From contig NZ_LGHP01000001.1 in assembly GCF_001280845.1 (NCBI RefSeq), positions 3,046,356 through 3,110,355 of the forward strand: DNA of 64,000 nucleotides. The letters are read 5' to 3'. Positions 24,555 through 33,989 of the stretch are shown here, piece by piece. Each line of letters starts with the position of its first letter. Position 1 is the first letter of the stretch. The DNA is from Bacillus sp. FJAT-28004 (GTDB lineage Bacteria > Bacillota > Bacilli > Paenibacillales > Paenibacillaceae). Position numbers and translations under genes: made by a program. The notes under the pieces were generated by a model. The model saw nothing but the letters and a program-made list of their open reading frames with translations, ran no database searches and was not told the origin of the DNA.

Positions 24555-26171
24555 TTAACCCTCAATCAGCTTCTTATATGCATCCATTTGGCGCTGCAAT
24601 TCAGCAAGTACCTTGTCGTAGCCTGCTGTTTTGAGCTTGCTGCGGAATTGTTCTACGGCTTGAGCCGGATCTCCTGCTTTACCATACGTAATCGCAGGTC
24701 CCATCTCGCCCGAAACTTGCGTGATTGCTGTCAACTCAGCTTCTACCGGTGTCTTATCAAATACGAATTGGCCGTAAGGGTAAGGCTTTTTGATTTTGTC
24801 ATATTCCGCATACAATGTTTCTTCGAGCTGATCCCAAGTCGTTACGCTAGGAATTTCGAATTTGTCGACACGTCCACCCCAGAAATCCGAATAAAAGGAA
24901 TCCTTAGCCTCGTTGTAGGCTGCTGGCTGCGCGCGTTTGCCGTCTTTCACTTCGTATTGTACGCCTTCCAAACCGTAGTTGATCAAATGATAAATTTGCT
25001 CGTCATTGCGAATTAAATCATAAGCCATTAGAGCGCGCTCAGGGTTTTTGCTGTGCGCTCCAAGCGATGTTCCTCCGTGCGTGATGGAGAGCTCTGTCAA
25101 GTTATTGCCGCCTGTACGAGCAAATGGGAACATTTGCAGCTCAGAACCTGGTTGATCCTTATCCATATTAACGCGCAGCCCGCCAAACGTTTGTGTATGA
25201 TGCTGATCTAGTCCTGACAATCCAGCGCGCAGCGCGGAACGGTTGTCGTTTTTGTTGTTCAGCACATCCTCGCGCCAGTAGCCTTTATCTGCCCATTCCT
25301 TCATTAACGTTGCGAAATTAAGGAATGTGTCTTCAAATACAGGGCTCACTACCGTATACTTCTCCTCAAACGACTTGGTCGTGTACACTGGCAAATAGCC
25401 CGTTGAAATTGGAAGCTCTAATTGATCCGTGTAGGACGCTGCATACCCGCCAAATGTGCTTGTTGCTGCAACAGCATCCCAAGGAATGACGCCTTCTTTG
25501 TTATCTTTAATATATTGTAGGTATTTGCCAATGCCTTCCCAATCTTTAATTGGATCCGTTATGCCCGCTTCCTTCGCCCAATCTCCACGGTAGAAGAAGC
25601 CATGGTTAACCCACTGTGTGTAATCATTTTCTGGAATCAGAACGATATTCCCTTTATATTTGCTCTCCGACCAGTCCTCTTCAGGAATCGAATTCCAGGT
25701 TTGCGGCGCATATTGCGGCAATAAATCATTCAAATTCATAAACGCCCCGCGCTGTGCATTGCCCCATGTATCAAGCCAGTCCGTACCAATCGTAATCAAA
25801 TCCACCGCTTCGCCGGATGCCAGCAGCAGATTATATTTCGTCTGCCAATCTGCCCATTCGACCCATTTCCACTCCAACTCGGCGTTGATTTTTTCCTTCA
25901 TCAGCTTATTAACCTCAGCCAGCACCTTCTCGAACTGACCGTTTTTCGGCTTATCGCCAAGTACAACATAGCTGATTTTTACGAATTTGGAAGTATCGGC
26001 TGCTTTATTGCCATTATCCGTGTTCGTGCTCCCCTTATTCCCGTTTTCCGTGTTCGTACTCCCTTTATTGCCGCTTTCCTTTTTATCTCCGTTGCTGCCG
26101 GAACAGGCCGCAAGGCTGATGATCATCATTACAGCGATTAGCAGAGCGGAAATCTTCTTGAAGTTCGACAT
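24555..26171 (-). CDS. Sugar ABC transporter substrate-binding lipoprotein
   Basis: 538 residues. Lipobox LAAC follows a Sec signal, then a G/N/T/K-rich spacer with repeated GNKGSTNT units that tether the lipoprotein. The body is a family-1 extracellular binding protein of the LipO/oligosaccharide type (WVEWADWQTKYNLLLASGE is typical). The ATG at 26171 is preceded by GGGGAG at 7 nt. Last gene of GH35-lplB-lplC-binding protein, so it likely binds the oligosaccharide whose breakdown needs the beta-galactosidase. Confidence 0.9.
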   Translation of the reverse strand: MSNFKKISALLIAVMMIISLAACSGSNGDKKESGNKGSTNTENGNKGSTNTDNGNKAADTSKFVKISYVVLGDKPKNGQFEKVLAEVNKLMKEKINAELEWKWVEWADWQTKYNLLLASGEAVDLITIGTDWLDTWGNAQRGAFMNLNDLLPQYAPQTWNSIPEEDWSESKYKGNIVLIPENDYTQWVNHGFFYRGDWAKEAGITDPIKDWEGIGKYLQYIKDNKEGVIPWDAVAATSTFGGYAASYTDQLELPISTGYLPVYTTKSFEEKYTVVSPVFEDTFLNFATLMKEWADKGYWREDVLNNKNDNRSALRAGLSGLDQHHTQTFGGLRVNMDKDQPGSELQMFPFARTGGNNLTELSITHGGTSLGAHSKNPERALMAYDLIRNDEQIYHLINYGLEGVQYEVKDGKRAQPAAYNEAKDSFYSDFWGGRVDKFEIPSVTTWDQLEETLYAEYDKIKKPYPYGQFVFDKTPVEAELTAITQVSGEMGPAITYGKAGDPAQAVEQFRSKLKTAGYDKVLAELQRQMDAYKKLIEG

Positions 26172-26246
26172 CTCACTTCTCCCCTTTGTTTTCATGATTC
26201 GGGCTTCGCCCTTTATGTGAAGAGGCCCTTGCAGGCCTGCGGCACA

Positions 26247-27167
26247 TCAGCCTTTTACAGCGCCTACTGTAATCCCCTTGATGAAATACCGCTGCACGAA
26301 CGGGTAGAACAAAATTACGGGACCGGTCGCCACCACCGCGGTTGCCATCTTCATCGATTCCAGCGGCATATCACGAAGCTGAACATTAGAAGCAGCCGAC
26401 GAATTGCGGATAAAGTCAGCGCTGGTCACCACATTGTACAAAAACAGCTGAAGAGGTCTGTACTTCATATCCGCCGAAAGGAACAGCATCGAGTTATACC
26501 ACTCATTCCAGTAGCCAAGTGCGATAAACAGCCCAATGGTTGCTAATGCGGGCGTAGTCATCGGCAGGATCAGCTTTAGAAAAATGGTAAAGTCGCCAGC
26601 TCCATCGATTTTGGCTGATTCGGTAATGGCATGCGGAATCGAACGAACGAAGCTTTTCATCATGATGATTAGAAATGGACTGAGCAGTCCCGGAAGAAGG
26701 ATAGCGAGATAATTGTCCTTCAGCGTCAAATATTGCGTCATCAGCAAGTAAAAGGGCACAAGACCGCCGGAGAACAGCGTCGTGAAATAAATGAAAAACG
26801 AAATGCCATTCCGATAGCCGAAATCGGGACGCTGAAGCGCGTAGCCGGTCATCGCTACAAGGAAGAGACCAAGAGCCGTCCCGACAATGGTAATACCCAT
26901 CGTGACAAGATAGGAGCCAATAATCAGATCGGGGTTTTCGAACACGATTTTGTAGGCAAAGGTGCTAAAGTCTCGCGGCCACAAGTTGAAGCCGTATTTC
27001 TTAATCGTGCCCTCTGCTGTCAGCGAGGTGCCAAGCACGAGCAAGAAGGGCAATAAACAGCATATCGAAAAACATGTAATGAAAAGATAACCAAAACCTT
27101 TGACGATGATGCCACTTATGTCTGTCCGAATGCTGCGTGATTCATCCCTATTTTCCATATGTGACAC
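26247..27167 (-). CDS. LplC-type sugar ABC permease
   Basis: 306 residues, six membrane helices, CUT1 family (LplC/YtcP type). The EAA loop reads ESAKIDGAGDFTIFLKLILP and contacts an MsmX-like ATPase, which is not encoded here, as usual for these systems in Firmicutes. The C-terminus FVQRYFIKGITVGAVKG is characteristic. It starts 3 nt after the lplB stop. Confidence 0.94.
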   Translation of the reverse strand: MSHMENRDESRSIRTDISGIIVKGFGYLFITCFSICCLLPFLLVLGTSLTAEGTIKKYGFNLWPRDFSTFAYKIVFENPDLIIGSYLVTMGITIVGTALGLFLVAMTGYALQRPDFGYRNGISFFIYFTTLFSGGLVPFYLLMTQYLTLKDNYLAILLPGLLSPFLIIMMKSFVRSIPHAITESAKIDGAGDFTIFLKLILPMTTPALATIGLFIALGYWNEWYNSMLFLSADMKYRPLQLFLYNVVTSADFIRNSSAASNVQLRDMPLESMKMATAVVATGPVILFYPFVQRYFIKGITVGAVKG

Positions 27168-27170
27168 CTC

Positions 27171-28139
27171 CTAAAATAACGAGTTTTCGGGCGAAGCCTT
27201 CTTCACGAGCCAGTTCGCGGTCAAGACGACAACAAAACCAAATATGGATTGATATAAGCTCACTGCACTGCCAAGCGAGAAGTTGAAGTTCGTCATAAGA
27301 GCGCGAAATACATAAGTCTCGATAATATCGGTCGTCGGATATAGGGCTGTGTTGTTAGCACCTACTAAGTTGAAGAATAAACCGAAGTTGCCTTTGAGAA
27401 TGCCGCCGAGCGAGAAGAGCATCAAGATAATGAAAGTGGGCTTTAGCCAAGGAAGCACGATATAAATAATGCGTTGGAAGGCGTTAGCTCCGTCAATTTC
27501 CGAAGCCTCGATAATTTCATTATCCAGCCCCATGATGGCTGCAAAATAAATGATAGAACCGTAGCCGGTGGACTGCCAAAGGTAGGTCAGCACGATAATA
27601 AACGGCCATATTTTCGGATCAGAATAGGTTTTGACAGGCTCCATACCTAACGATTCCAGCAAGCTGTTCAATAAGCCGTAGTCATAGCTCAAGATGTTGT
27701 AGGCGATAAGCCCGATTAGAACGGCAGATATAAAATGAGGCAAAAACATAAGCGTTTGCGTTATTTTTTTGAACCACTTCTTACGAATCTCATTCAGCAG
27801 TATAGCTACAAAAATTTGCATAACATTTCCAAGCACGATGAATACCAAATTGTAGGCAACCGTATTAAAAGAGAGCCGCCATAGGTCACCATTCATCACG
27901 AGAAAGCGAAAGTTATCAAATGCGACAAACGGGCTTTTGAAGATGCCATCGGAATAGTTGTAGTTAATAAAAGCTAAATACAAGCCAGGCATCGGCAAAT
28001 AAGCAAATATAACAAAGAAGGCGATGGCCGGCAAGCACATGATTAGAAGCGTTTTGTTGTTCAAAAATCGTCTAAGCTTGCCACTGCTCATACGCTGTCG
28101 TTTCGTTTGGGGCGCCCTCTCGACTATGGTAGTTTCCAT
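27171..28139 (-). CDS. LplB-type sugar ABC permease
   Basis: 322 residues, six membrane helices, CUT1 permease of the LplB type, forming a heterodimer with the next gene's product. The EAA loop contains EASEIDGANAFQRIIYIVLP. The ATG at 28139 (METTIVERAP) has AAGGGGG about 8 nt upstream. Follows the GH35 gene by 25 nt. Confidence 0.94.
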   Translation of the reverse strand: METTIVERAPQTKRQRMSSGKLRRFLNNKTLLIMCLPAIAFFVIFAYLPMPGLYLAFINYNYSDGIFKSPFVAFDNFRFLVMNGDLWRLSFNTVAYNLVFIVLGNVMQIFVAILLNEIRKKWFKKITQTLMFLPHFISAVLIGLIAYNILSYDYGLLNSLLESLGMEPVKTYSDPKIWPFIIVLTYLWQSTGYGSIIYFAAIMGLDNEIIEASEIDGANAFQRIIYIVLPWLKPTFIILMLFSLGGILKGNFGLFFNLVGANNTALYPTTDIIETYVFRALMTNFNFSLGSAVSLYQSIFGFVVVLTANWLVKKASPENSLF

Positions 28140-28164
28140 CCTTTTTCCCCCTTGTCGTAAAATG

Positions 28165-30972
28165 CTAGACGGATATGAATTGAATCGACTCCAAACTTCC
28201 TTGCTTCTCACGATCAACTGCCTCCAGCAGTATCGTTAGATTCCCCGCACCTGCCTCATACCAAGCACCAGGCAAATAAAAGGAATCAGGACTTCCGCCC
28301 GACATTACAGGCCGATTCGCATCGCTTGGCAGCCAAATTCGTCCAATGATCCTTTCCTCCAGAAAAACGGTCATTTTAAGTCCAGCTCCGGAAACCTTTG
28401 CTCTCCAGCCCTTGCCCGCTTCCGAATTGATAGTAGCCGTATACAGCCATGCGGTCTCCCCTGGTTCCAAAGCGATCGGAAACCCGCTTTCAACTCCTTG
28501 CCCTCGCATATTTTCTGCATGTACGAGCAGCTCTTTCTCCTCCGCCGCATAAACTGAAAAGTTGTCAGCCTCTTGGCCTTCATACAAGTAAACCTGTCCG
28601 GATGGTAATCCGAGCACTCGCTCGACGTATACCGTAAGCTCTACCGATTGTCCTGCCGACACATGCTCGGATATATCGAAGTAGGGATCAAACGGATGCA
28701 CCTCTCCGATTTCCTTCCCGTCTACAAACAGCCGAGCAAGTGACTGAATCCCTTGAAAATGCAGCGTCCACGAGTCCGCCCCTTCCGATGCATGGAACGT
28801 TTTTCGGTAATATTCGAATGCCGGATGATCTGGAGACATCCAGCCTCCAAAGTTAACGATCGGCCACATGCTGCTATCGGGCGACTCCGTCAGCTCCTTG
28901 CGCAAGATCCGATCCGCAGCCCGGTAGACACTCCAGTTACGGCTCAGGTCTCTAACCTCTGTAATGGCCGACAGCCCTTTAATCCCCTTCATCGCATGCA
29001 ATCGGAGTCCGGGAAGCCTAGCATCATCAAAGTTCGAATGTCCCCAAATCTCCACTCTGGCAAGCACTCTTCCATCTTGTAGACCGCTGCTCAAGGAAAG
29101 ATAAGAACTGGCTCCGCCGGGTGCAACCGTTCCTGCATAATGGCCTCCTGCATACAGCGACACAACATCACTGCCTGACCTAATGAGTAGACCCTTAACT
29201 GGCTTAACTTCAGGCAGCTGAACAGTCGCTTCATACCAAGCAAAGCCGCGATAAATTTCTAGCTGTTCTAGGTAATCTGCTTTCTTTGAAACAGACAGTC
29301 CGTTCTTATCCTTCTCGTTCATAGGTGATGCAGCATCAAAAACACTTAGACGCCAATCAACCGCCGTAACCTCGGGACGATTAGAATACTGGAGCGGCTT
29401 GCCATGCTCAATCATGCCGTCATCGTTGTTAAACCCCTCGTGATAAAGCGCTTTCATTCTATCGATTATAAATAGCTTTAACTCTAGCCCATTCGAGGAA
29501 ATAATCGAGCAGAAGCTATCCTCTTTACCATCAAAGGTTATTCTCACCTTGCCTTCATCTATCATTTCAACGCTTGCGTTGACGGTCTTCACCTCAAGCG
29601 GCGGGGCGTCTAGCAGCAATACAATTTCTCCGTTACCTTCTGTATGAAAAGCAAGACTTGCTCCTCCGTGATTCGTTTCTGCCATATACAGCTCCGCTGT
29701 CGAGCTCTCTAGTGATCCCTCTATACCCCAGAGCTGGAGTGGAACCCTTGCTGGAAGAGCAAGTGACCTGCCTGCTCTAAGTGTAAAAGTACTCTTCGGA
29801 TCTGAATTCGATTCATTAACCATCACGATGGCTATTTCTTTATCTTGATCATCCAAATTCGTAACGAATAGGAGACTGCCGCCGCCTTTTAGCTGCAAGG
29901 TGTAAGGACCTACAACTCTATCGCTTTCCCCAATTAGTTTCCTATCCGTACAAATGCCATGGCTTGTTGCCTCAGCAAGCGGAGCGCCATATGCTGCGAT
30001 CATTCGTCCAAGCAGCCTGCCTTCATAAGCTTCCTCGCGGATATGCCCTTCAGGAGAAATCATGCCGCCAAAATCATAATCCGACGTCATAAATGCAAGC
30101 GGTTTGCCCCAGTTGTTCGTAGCATTCGTGAAGCCAAAATCCGTTCCTGACACTTGCAAATATGGACCGAGCAGCTTAGCGCCGCAGGAGAGCAATCTAC
30201 GAAGCAGGTAGTGTGCCCGATTCGTCTCCGTTACGAGCAGCGGATAACCAAGTCCTGCTAAGGTTTCACTATAGTGGAGCACCTTCTGCTCAAATTCCGC
30301 CTCGCGATTATCCGGATAGAAGTTGCAGGTCGGCACCACATTCTCTGCGATTCCCGAAGCTTGCAGCAAGCCGCCTTGGCCAGCACAAGCGAACAATGGA
30401 ACGGTAATTCCATGGTTAAGCACCATATCGCGCAGTGCACTTATATAGCCTTTGGGGTCATTACAGTCATAGAAATCGAGCTCATTATCCAGCTGGACAC
30501 CGATTACCGTTCCGCCCTCTCCTGCTTGATTCTGCTTTAGCAAAGGCAGGATGTGATCGAACCATTTGGAAACGTAGCCGAGGAAGACAGAATCATTATC
30601 GCGAAGCTTCAGCCCCTTGGTTAGCAGATAAGCCGGAAGCGCTCCTCCATCCCATTCCGAGCAAATGTACGGGCCGGGTCTTGCCACGACGTATAGTCCT
30701 ACTTCTGCAGCCGCTGCCAGAAATGCTGCAATGTCGCGCTCTCCGCTGAAATCCCATTCCCCTTCTGCCGTTTCATGATAGTTCCATGGAAAATACACAT
30801 CGATGCTGTTATAGCCGAATGCTTTGAGTTGCTCCATCCGCTCCTTCCAAAGCGCACTTGGAATGCGGAAGTAAAACAGCGAGGCGCATAGCAAAATATG
30901 AGGGGTTTCCTGAATTTTCACAGCATCCGCATCAAACCTTACGGCAGCTTTTGCTCCAATATCCATGACCAT
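28165..30972 (-). CDS. GH35-family beta-galactosidase
   Basis: 935 residues, no signal peptide, so cytoplasmic. N-terminal (beta/alpha)8 barrel of GH35: YNSIDVYFPWNYHE, ARPGPYICSEWDGG, acid/base glutamate in QLDNELDF and the nucleophile region LLVTETNRAHY, then several beta-sandwich domains with jelly-roll binding folds near 560-900. It should release terminal beta-galactose from imported oligosaccharides. GGAGG is 7 nt before the ATG. First gene of the operon with lplB, lplC and the binding protein, controlled by LacI operators and cre upstream. Confidence 0.9.
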   Translation of the reverse strand: MVMDIGAKAAVRFDADAVKIQETPHILLCASLFYFRIPSALWKERMEQLKAFGYNSIDVYFPWNYHETAEGEWDFSGERDIAAFLAAAAEVGLYVVARPGPYICSEWDGGALPAYLLTKGLKLRDNDSVFLGYVSKWFDHILPLLKQNQAGEGGTVIGVQLDNELDFYDCNDPKGYISALRDMVLNHGITVPLFACAGQGGLLQASGIAENVVPTCNFYPDNREAEFEQKVLHYSETLAGLGYPLLVTETNRAHYLLRRLLSCGAKLLGPYLQVSGTDFGFTNATNNWGKPLAFMTSDYDFGGMISPEGHIREEAYEGRLLGRMIAAYGAPLAEATSHGICTDRKLIGESDRVVGPYTLQLKGGGSLLFVTNLDDQDKEIAIVMVNESNSDPKSTFTLRAGRSLALPARVPLQLWGIEGSLESSTAELYMAETNHGGASLAFHTEGNGEIVLLLDAPPLEVKTVNASVEMIDEGKVRITFDGKEDSFCSIISSNGLELKLFIIDRMKALYHEGFNNDDGMIEHGKPLQYSNRPEVTAVDWRLSVFDAASPMNEKDKNGLSVSKKADYLEQLEIYRGFAWYEATVQLPEVKPVKGLLIRSGSDVVSLYAGGHYAGTVAPGGASSYLSLSSGLQDGRVLARVEIWGHSNFDDARLPGLRLHAMKGIKGLSAITEVRDLSRNWSVYRAADRILRKELTESPDSSMWPIVNFGGWMSPDHPAFEYYRKTFHASEGADSWTLHFQGIQSLARLFVDGKEIGEVHPFDPYFDISEHVSAGQSVELTVYVERVLGLPSGQVYLYEGQEADNFSVYAAEEKELLVHAENMRGQGVESGFPIALEPGETAWLYTATINSEAGKGWRAKVSGAGLKMTVFLEERIIGRIWLPSDANRPVMSGGSPDSFYLPGAWYEAGAGNLTILLEAVDREKQGSLESIQFISV

Positions 30973-31011
30973 GTCAAAACCTCCAACGAATTAGACTAAA
31001 AGTCCGAAATA

Positions 31012-31039
31012 TGTAACCCGTTTCATGTAACCCGTTACA
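31012..31039 (-). promoter_or_regulatory. Tandem LacI-family operators O1/O2
   Basis: Two abutting 14-mers, TGTAACCCGTTTCA (31012-31025) and the perfect palindrome TGTAACCCGTTACA (31026-31039), lie 40-67 bp upstream of the GH35 start codon. The central CG is typical of LacI-family sites. The adjacent LacI gene is the likely binder. Confidence 0.8.
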
Positions 31040-31154
31040 TTAATTGATAAAAATAAATACACGTCATGACCGGGATAAACAGAACGCTATTCTGTACGGT
31101 TCGCTGATGTGTATTTATGTGTTAGCTTCTGGAATGAAGCAATCTCGATGTTAG

Positions 31155-31168
31155 TGTAACGGGTTACA
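31155..31168 (-). promoter_or_regulatory. LacI-family operator O3
   Basis: TGTAACGGGTTACA has the same arms as the tandem pair, with a non-palindromic centre (GG). It lies just downstream of the predicted transcription start (near 31200), about 115 bp from O2, so looping between sites is possible. Confidence 0.75.
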
Positions 31169-31206
31169 TTATTGTCGTTGACACCTTGTTATCTTTTTAC
31201 ATTTTG

Positions 31207-31235
31207 ATTGTATGCAACATTGTAAGCGTTGTCAA
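31207..31235 (-). promoter_or_regulatory. GH35 operon promoter overlapped by a cre box
   Basis: On the minus strand TTGACA (31235-31230), a 17-nt spacer and TACAAT (31212-31207). The plus-strand sequence TGTAAGCGTTGTCA (31221-31234) fits the cre consensus TGWAANCGNTNWCA at every position and covers the -35, so CcpA should repress when better sugars are present. Confidence 0.82.
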
Positions 31236-31256
31236 TATATATTTAAAAACTCATTC

Positions 31257-32318
31257 CTAAGCATTATTTTGTACAGAGGGCGGGGCTGTAGACTCCCTGA
31301 TAACAAGCTCTGGTCTTAATTTGGTGCTTTTGCTCACTTTATTTTTCGTAATCATTTGGTGCAGCAGCTCCGCTGCATGCCGGCCAACCTCATAACATTT
31401 CAAAGAAATCGTCGTCAATTCCGGGATGCTGTTCGAGGCATAAGGAATATCGTCAAACCCAATCAGTGATAAGTCTTGCGGCACGCGAAGTCCTGCTTTG
31501 TGAGCAACCTTCATTACGCCGATTGCCACTAAATCGTTCGCGCAAAAAATAGCGGTTGGCCGCTCGGGCAGTTCCAGCAGCTGATTCATAAGCATCTTAC
31601 CCCTTTCTACAGAAAAACCACCGTCGAGTATCCATTCCTTGCGAGTATGCAGACCGTTTTTCTCCATCGTTTTCACAAAACCGCGAATACGTTGAGTTGT
31701 ATTGGACATGTGTCTAAACCCGCCAACGAATGCAATATCCGTGTGTCCTAAATCAATTAAATGCTGTGTTGCCAGCTCAGCGCCCTCCAGCTCATCGGAA
31801 TATACACGGGTCATTCCTTCACCGGGGAGATTACCATTAATAAGCAGCAGTGGCACGCGTTTGCTAGCTTCGACTACCTCACTTACTAGTTCCTTGCTCG
31901 GTTTTGCTAAATTAATTCGTCCGCCGATCATGACAATTCCGTCTACTTGCTTCTCCATCAGAATGCTCAAATATTGCGACTCCCGTACATACTGCTCTGC
32001 TGAATCACCGTTAGTCGACACCGTATCGCATAGAAAAAAGGTGTACCCTTTGCTGCGGGCTTCCTGATCAAGACCAGACAATACCTCTGGAAAAAAAGGA
32101 TTTGTAATATCAGGCAAAATAACGCCTATCATCCCTGTTTCCTTCTTAAACAGACTTCTCGCAATCGCGTTAGGCTGAAACTGATGTTTCGCAATTAACT
32201 CCATAACTCGCTCTCTTGTTGACTTTTTTACCGGAGCCGTATTATTGATTACGCGCGACACAGTGGCTACTGAGACGTTCGCTTCCCTAGCAATATCATA
32301 TACAGTAACCGGCTTGAT
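31257..32318 (-). CDS. LacI family transcriptional regulator, apparent ATC start
   Basis: 353 residues if started at 32318. The helix-turn-helix TVYDIAREANVSVATVSRVI is complete only when translation begins at the ATC codon, giving (M)KPVTVYDIA as in many homologues. There is no ATG, GTG or TTG between the in-frame upstream stop and the HTH, while AGGAG sits 9 nt before the ATC. The first conventional start, GTG at 32261, would lose most of the HTH. The C-terminal sugar-binding domain (GVILPDITNPFFPEVL, then FCANDLVAIG, IGFDDIPYA) is normal. It probably represses the GH35 operon through the TGTAAC-N2-GTTACA sites. A sequencing error (ATG read as ATC) is possible. Confidence 0.85.
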   Translation of the reverse strand: MKPVTVYDIAREANVSVATVSRVINNTAPVKKSTRERVMELIAKHQFQPNAIARSLFKKETGMIGVILPDITNPFFPEVLSGLDQEARSKGYTFFLCDTVSTNGDSAEQYVRESQYLSILMEKQVDGIVMIGGRINLAKPSKELVSEVVEASKRVPLLLINGNLPGEGMTRVYSDELEGAELATQHLIDLGHTDIAFVGGFRHMSNTTQRIRGFVKTMEKNGLHTRKEWILDGGFSVERGKMLMNQLLELPERPTAIFCANDLVAIGVMKVAHKAGLRVPQDLSLIGFDDIPYASNSIPELTTISLKCYEVGRHAAELLHQMITKNKVSKSTKLRPELVIRESTAPPSVQNNA

Positions 32319-32438
32319 AGCTGCTCACTCCTCAGTCCAAAGTTCGATTCTTCAGTAGAATAACAGAATTTGGGACAAATAGAAACGAGTACATTCTATC
32401 TTTTACACCCTTGACTACCCCGGGCGCACATAGTAAAA

Positions 32439-32464
32439 AAGGCCCTGATAGCGATCAAGGCCTT
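32439..32464 (-). terminator. Terminator of tatA
   Basis: AAGGCC-stem hairpin (arms 32439-32449 and 32454-32464, one G-T pair) followed on the minus strand by a run of T, 24 nt after the tatA stop. Confidence 0.85.
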
Positions 32465-32488
32465 CAAACATCAACTTCTGCATCTTAC

Positions 32489-32674
32489 TTATGCGCTTCC
32501 TTTGCTCTCCTGCTCATCCTTATTCTCGGCTACCAGCTCGCGAGCGGAACTCTTGAATTCATGCAGCGTGCGTCCGACCGCCCTTCCGAGCTCGGGAAGC
32601 TTTGATGGTCCGAACACGATCAGAATGACGACTAGAATCATGATCAATCCTGGTATTCCAATACTTTGCAACAT
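32489..32674 (-). CDS. tatA: Twin-arginine translocase subunit TatA/E
   Basis: 61 residues: a short N-terminal membrane helix ([16 protein letters not shown]), the hinge [14 protein letters not shown] with the conserved FGP and LP residues, an amphipathic helix and a charged tail. It forms the export pore for folded proteins with TatC. GAGGTG is 8 nt before the ATG. Divergent from the regulator-tatC-amidohydrolase genes, with a GlnR/TnrA-type box 84 bp upstream. Confidence 0.95.
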   Translation of the reverse strand: MLQSIGIPGLIMILVVILIVFGPSKLPELGRAVGRTLHEFKSSARELVAENKDEQESKGSA

Positions 32675-32757
32675 TAATCATCACCTCATTCTTTTAAGTG
32701 TAAATCGACTAGCGATGCTTACACAATAACAGATACCCGCTAGCCTGTCTCAATGTA

Positions 32758-32774
32758 TGTCATATAATTTAACA
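32758..32774. promoter_or_regulatory. GlnR/TnrA-type nitrogen box
   Basis: TGTCATATAATTTAACA fits the TGTNA-N7-TNACA consensus exactly. On the tatA side a weak TTGAGA (32753-32748) begins 4 nt after the box, so the box centre would lie near -48 to -50 of a tatA promoter, the usual TnrA activation position. It also lies about 215 bp upstream of the regulator gene. Region 32675-32989 has no other supported feature. Confidence 0.6.
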
Positions 32775-32989
32775 CGGTTTTTTTGGCAGCTAATTCTCTT
32801 CATTAGCAGTCAGCTATGAGTTGTACGATCCGTCTAAATTAGATCTAAAATGTTAGGTTCATCATCTAATGACAGCACATAATATCATAATTATCATTAT
32901 AGACACATCCAGTTTGTGCGAGTTTATACCACATGATAGGAAGGGAGTGGCTTTTGTAACGCAAAATAGGGGGAAAAGGAGCTGTCATC

Positions 32990-33247
32990 ATGTCGTTTAT
33001 GGACAAACAAGTCATGAATATCGGAACGGTAAGCGAACTTACCGGATTATCTGGAAGACAGATTCGTTATTATGAGATTCGGAAGCTTATCAGCCCAAAA
33101 CGAACCATAGGAGGCACCCGCAAATATTCCTTCCTTGATATTGAAAAGTTGGTCTGGATCAGCCGGCAAATGGAGGTTGGCTGGATGACAGCGGAAATCA
33201 GGCATAGCGCTGGGAAGCGCAGGACTGACCCCGCAGCGCATGGTTAG
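32990..33247 (+). CDS. GlnR/TnrA-like MerR-family regulator, short form
   Basis: 85 residues. The winged-helix region NIGTVSELTGLSGRQIRYYE, then LISPKRTIGGTRKYSFLDIEKL, closely follows GlnR/TnrA (LT-x-RQIRYYE and RKYSF). It ends after the DNA-binding domain: no coiled coil and no GlnR-type C-terminal tail that senses glutamine synthetase. It may act as a constitutive or partner-dependent binder. AAGGAG precedes the ATG by 10 nt. It is co-directional with tatC, 12 nt away, with the nitrogen box upstream. Confidence 0.82.
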   Translation: MSFMDKQVMNIGTVSELTGLSGRQIRYYEIRKLISPKRTIGGTRKYSFLDIEKLVWISRQMEVGWMTAEIRHSAGKRRTDPAAHG

Positions 33248-33259
33248 GAGGCGGATGCA

Positions 33260-33976
33260 ATGCTGGCACAACCGAGTTTAATCGACCATTTAACAGAGCT
33301 GCGCAAAAGAATCATTTATGTTCTGATTGTATTCGCCATCGCTTTATGCGGCGGAATTGCGCTGGTTCGTCCTGTGCTTGCTTATTTGCAGAATTCCTAC
33401 TCACCCGCCCAGCCTATCCTATGGAATGCCTTCTCTCCATTTGACGCGCTGCAGCTATACGTGCAAACTGGAATGGCGATCGGAATCGGCGCATCGGTCC
33501 CGTTCGCTTTGCTGCAGGTGTGGCTGTTCGTCAAGCCTGCTTTGACGCTGCAGGAACGCAAATCAATTCCTTGGCTCATTCCGTTTGCGCTCTTATTATT
33601 CCTAATCGGACTAGCCTTCAGCTGGTTCATTGTCTTTCCGATGGCAGTCCAATTCGCGTCCTCCGTAACGCAATCCATGGGGCTTGTAGAAACCTACGGA
33701 GCAGCGCAATACATTCAATTCCTGATGCGGATCGTGCTGCCGCTTTCCCTTGTCTTCGAGTACCCGATCGTCCTTGTTTTTCTAGCAAGACTCGGCCTTG
33801 TCACGCCTGAGCGCCTGAGAAAAAGCAGAAAGTTCGCCTATGTCATACTGGTCACTTTATCCACCATACTGACGCCGCCCGATTTCATATCTGCATTCAT
33901 CGTTTTGATTCCATTGGTTATTTTGTTTGAAGCAAGCTTTCCCATTGCTAGATGGGCAAATAAAAGAAAAGATTAG
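33260..33976 (+). CDS. tatC: Twin-arginine translocase subunit TatC
   Basis: 238 residues, six membrane helices, TatC signature at the N-terminus (LIDHLTELRKRIIYVLIV), the conserved F-x-P-F loop region (NAFSPFDALQLYV) and the cytoplasmic LSTILTPPDFIS loop. It recognises the twin-arginine signal peptide. TAGGAGG is 9 nt before the ATG. It sits directly before a gene whose product carries a Tat signal, with 13 nt between. Confidence 0.95.
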   Translation: MLAQPSLIDHLTELRKRIIYVLIVFAIALCGGIALVRPVLAYLQNSYSPAQPILWNAFSPFDALQLYVQTGMAIGIGASVPFALLQVWLFVKPALTLQERKSIPWLIPFALLLFLIGLAFSWFIVFPMAVQFASSVTQSMGLVETYGAAQYIQFLMRIVLPLSLVFEYPIVLVFLARLGLVTPERLRKSRKFAYVILVTLSTILTPPDFISAFIVLIPLVILFEASFPIARWANKRKD

Positions 33977-33989
33977 AGGAGGATTAGAC

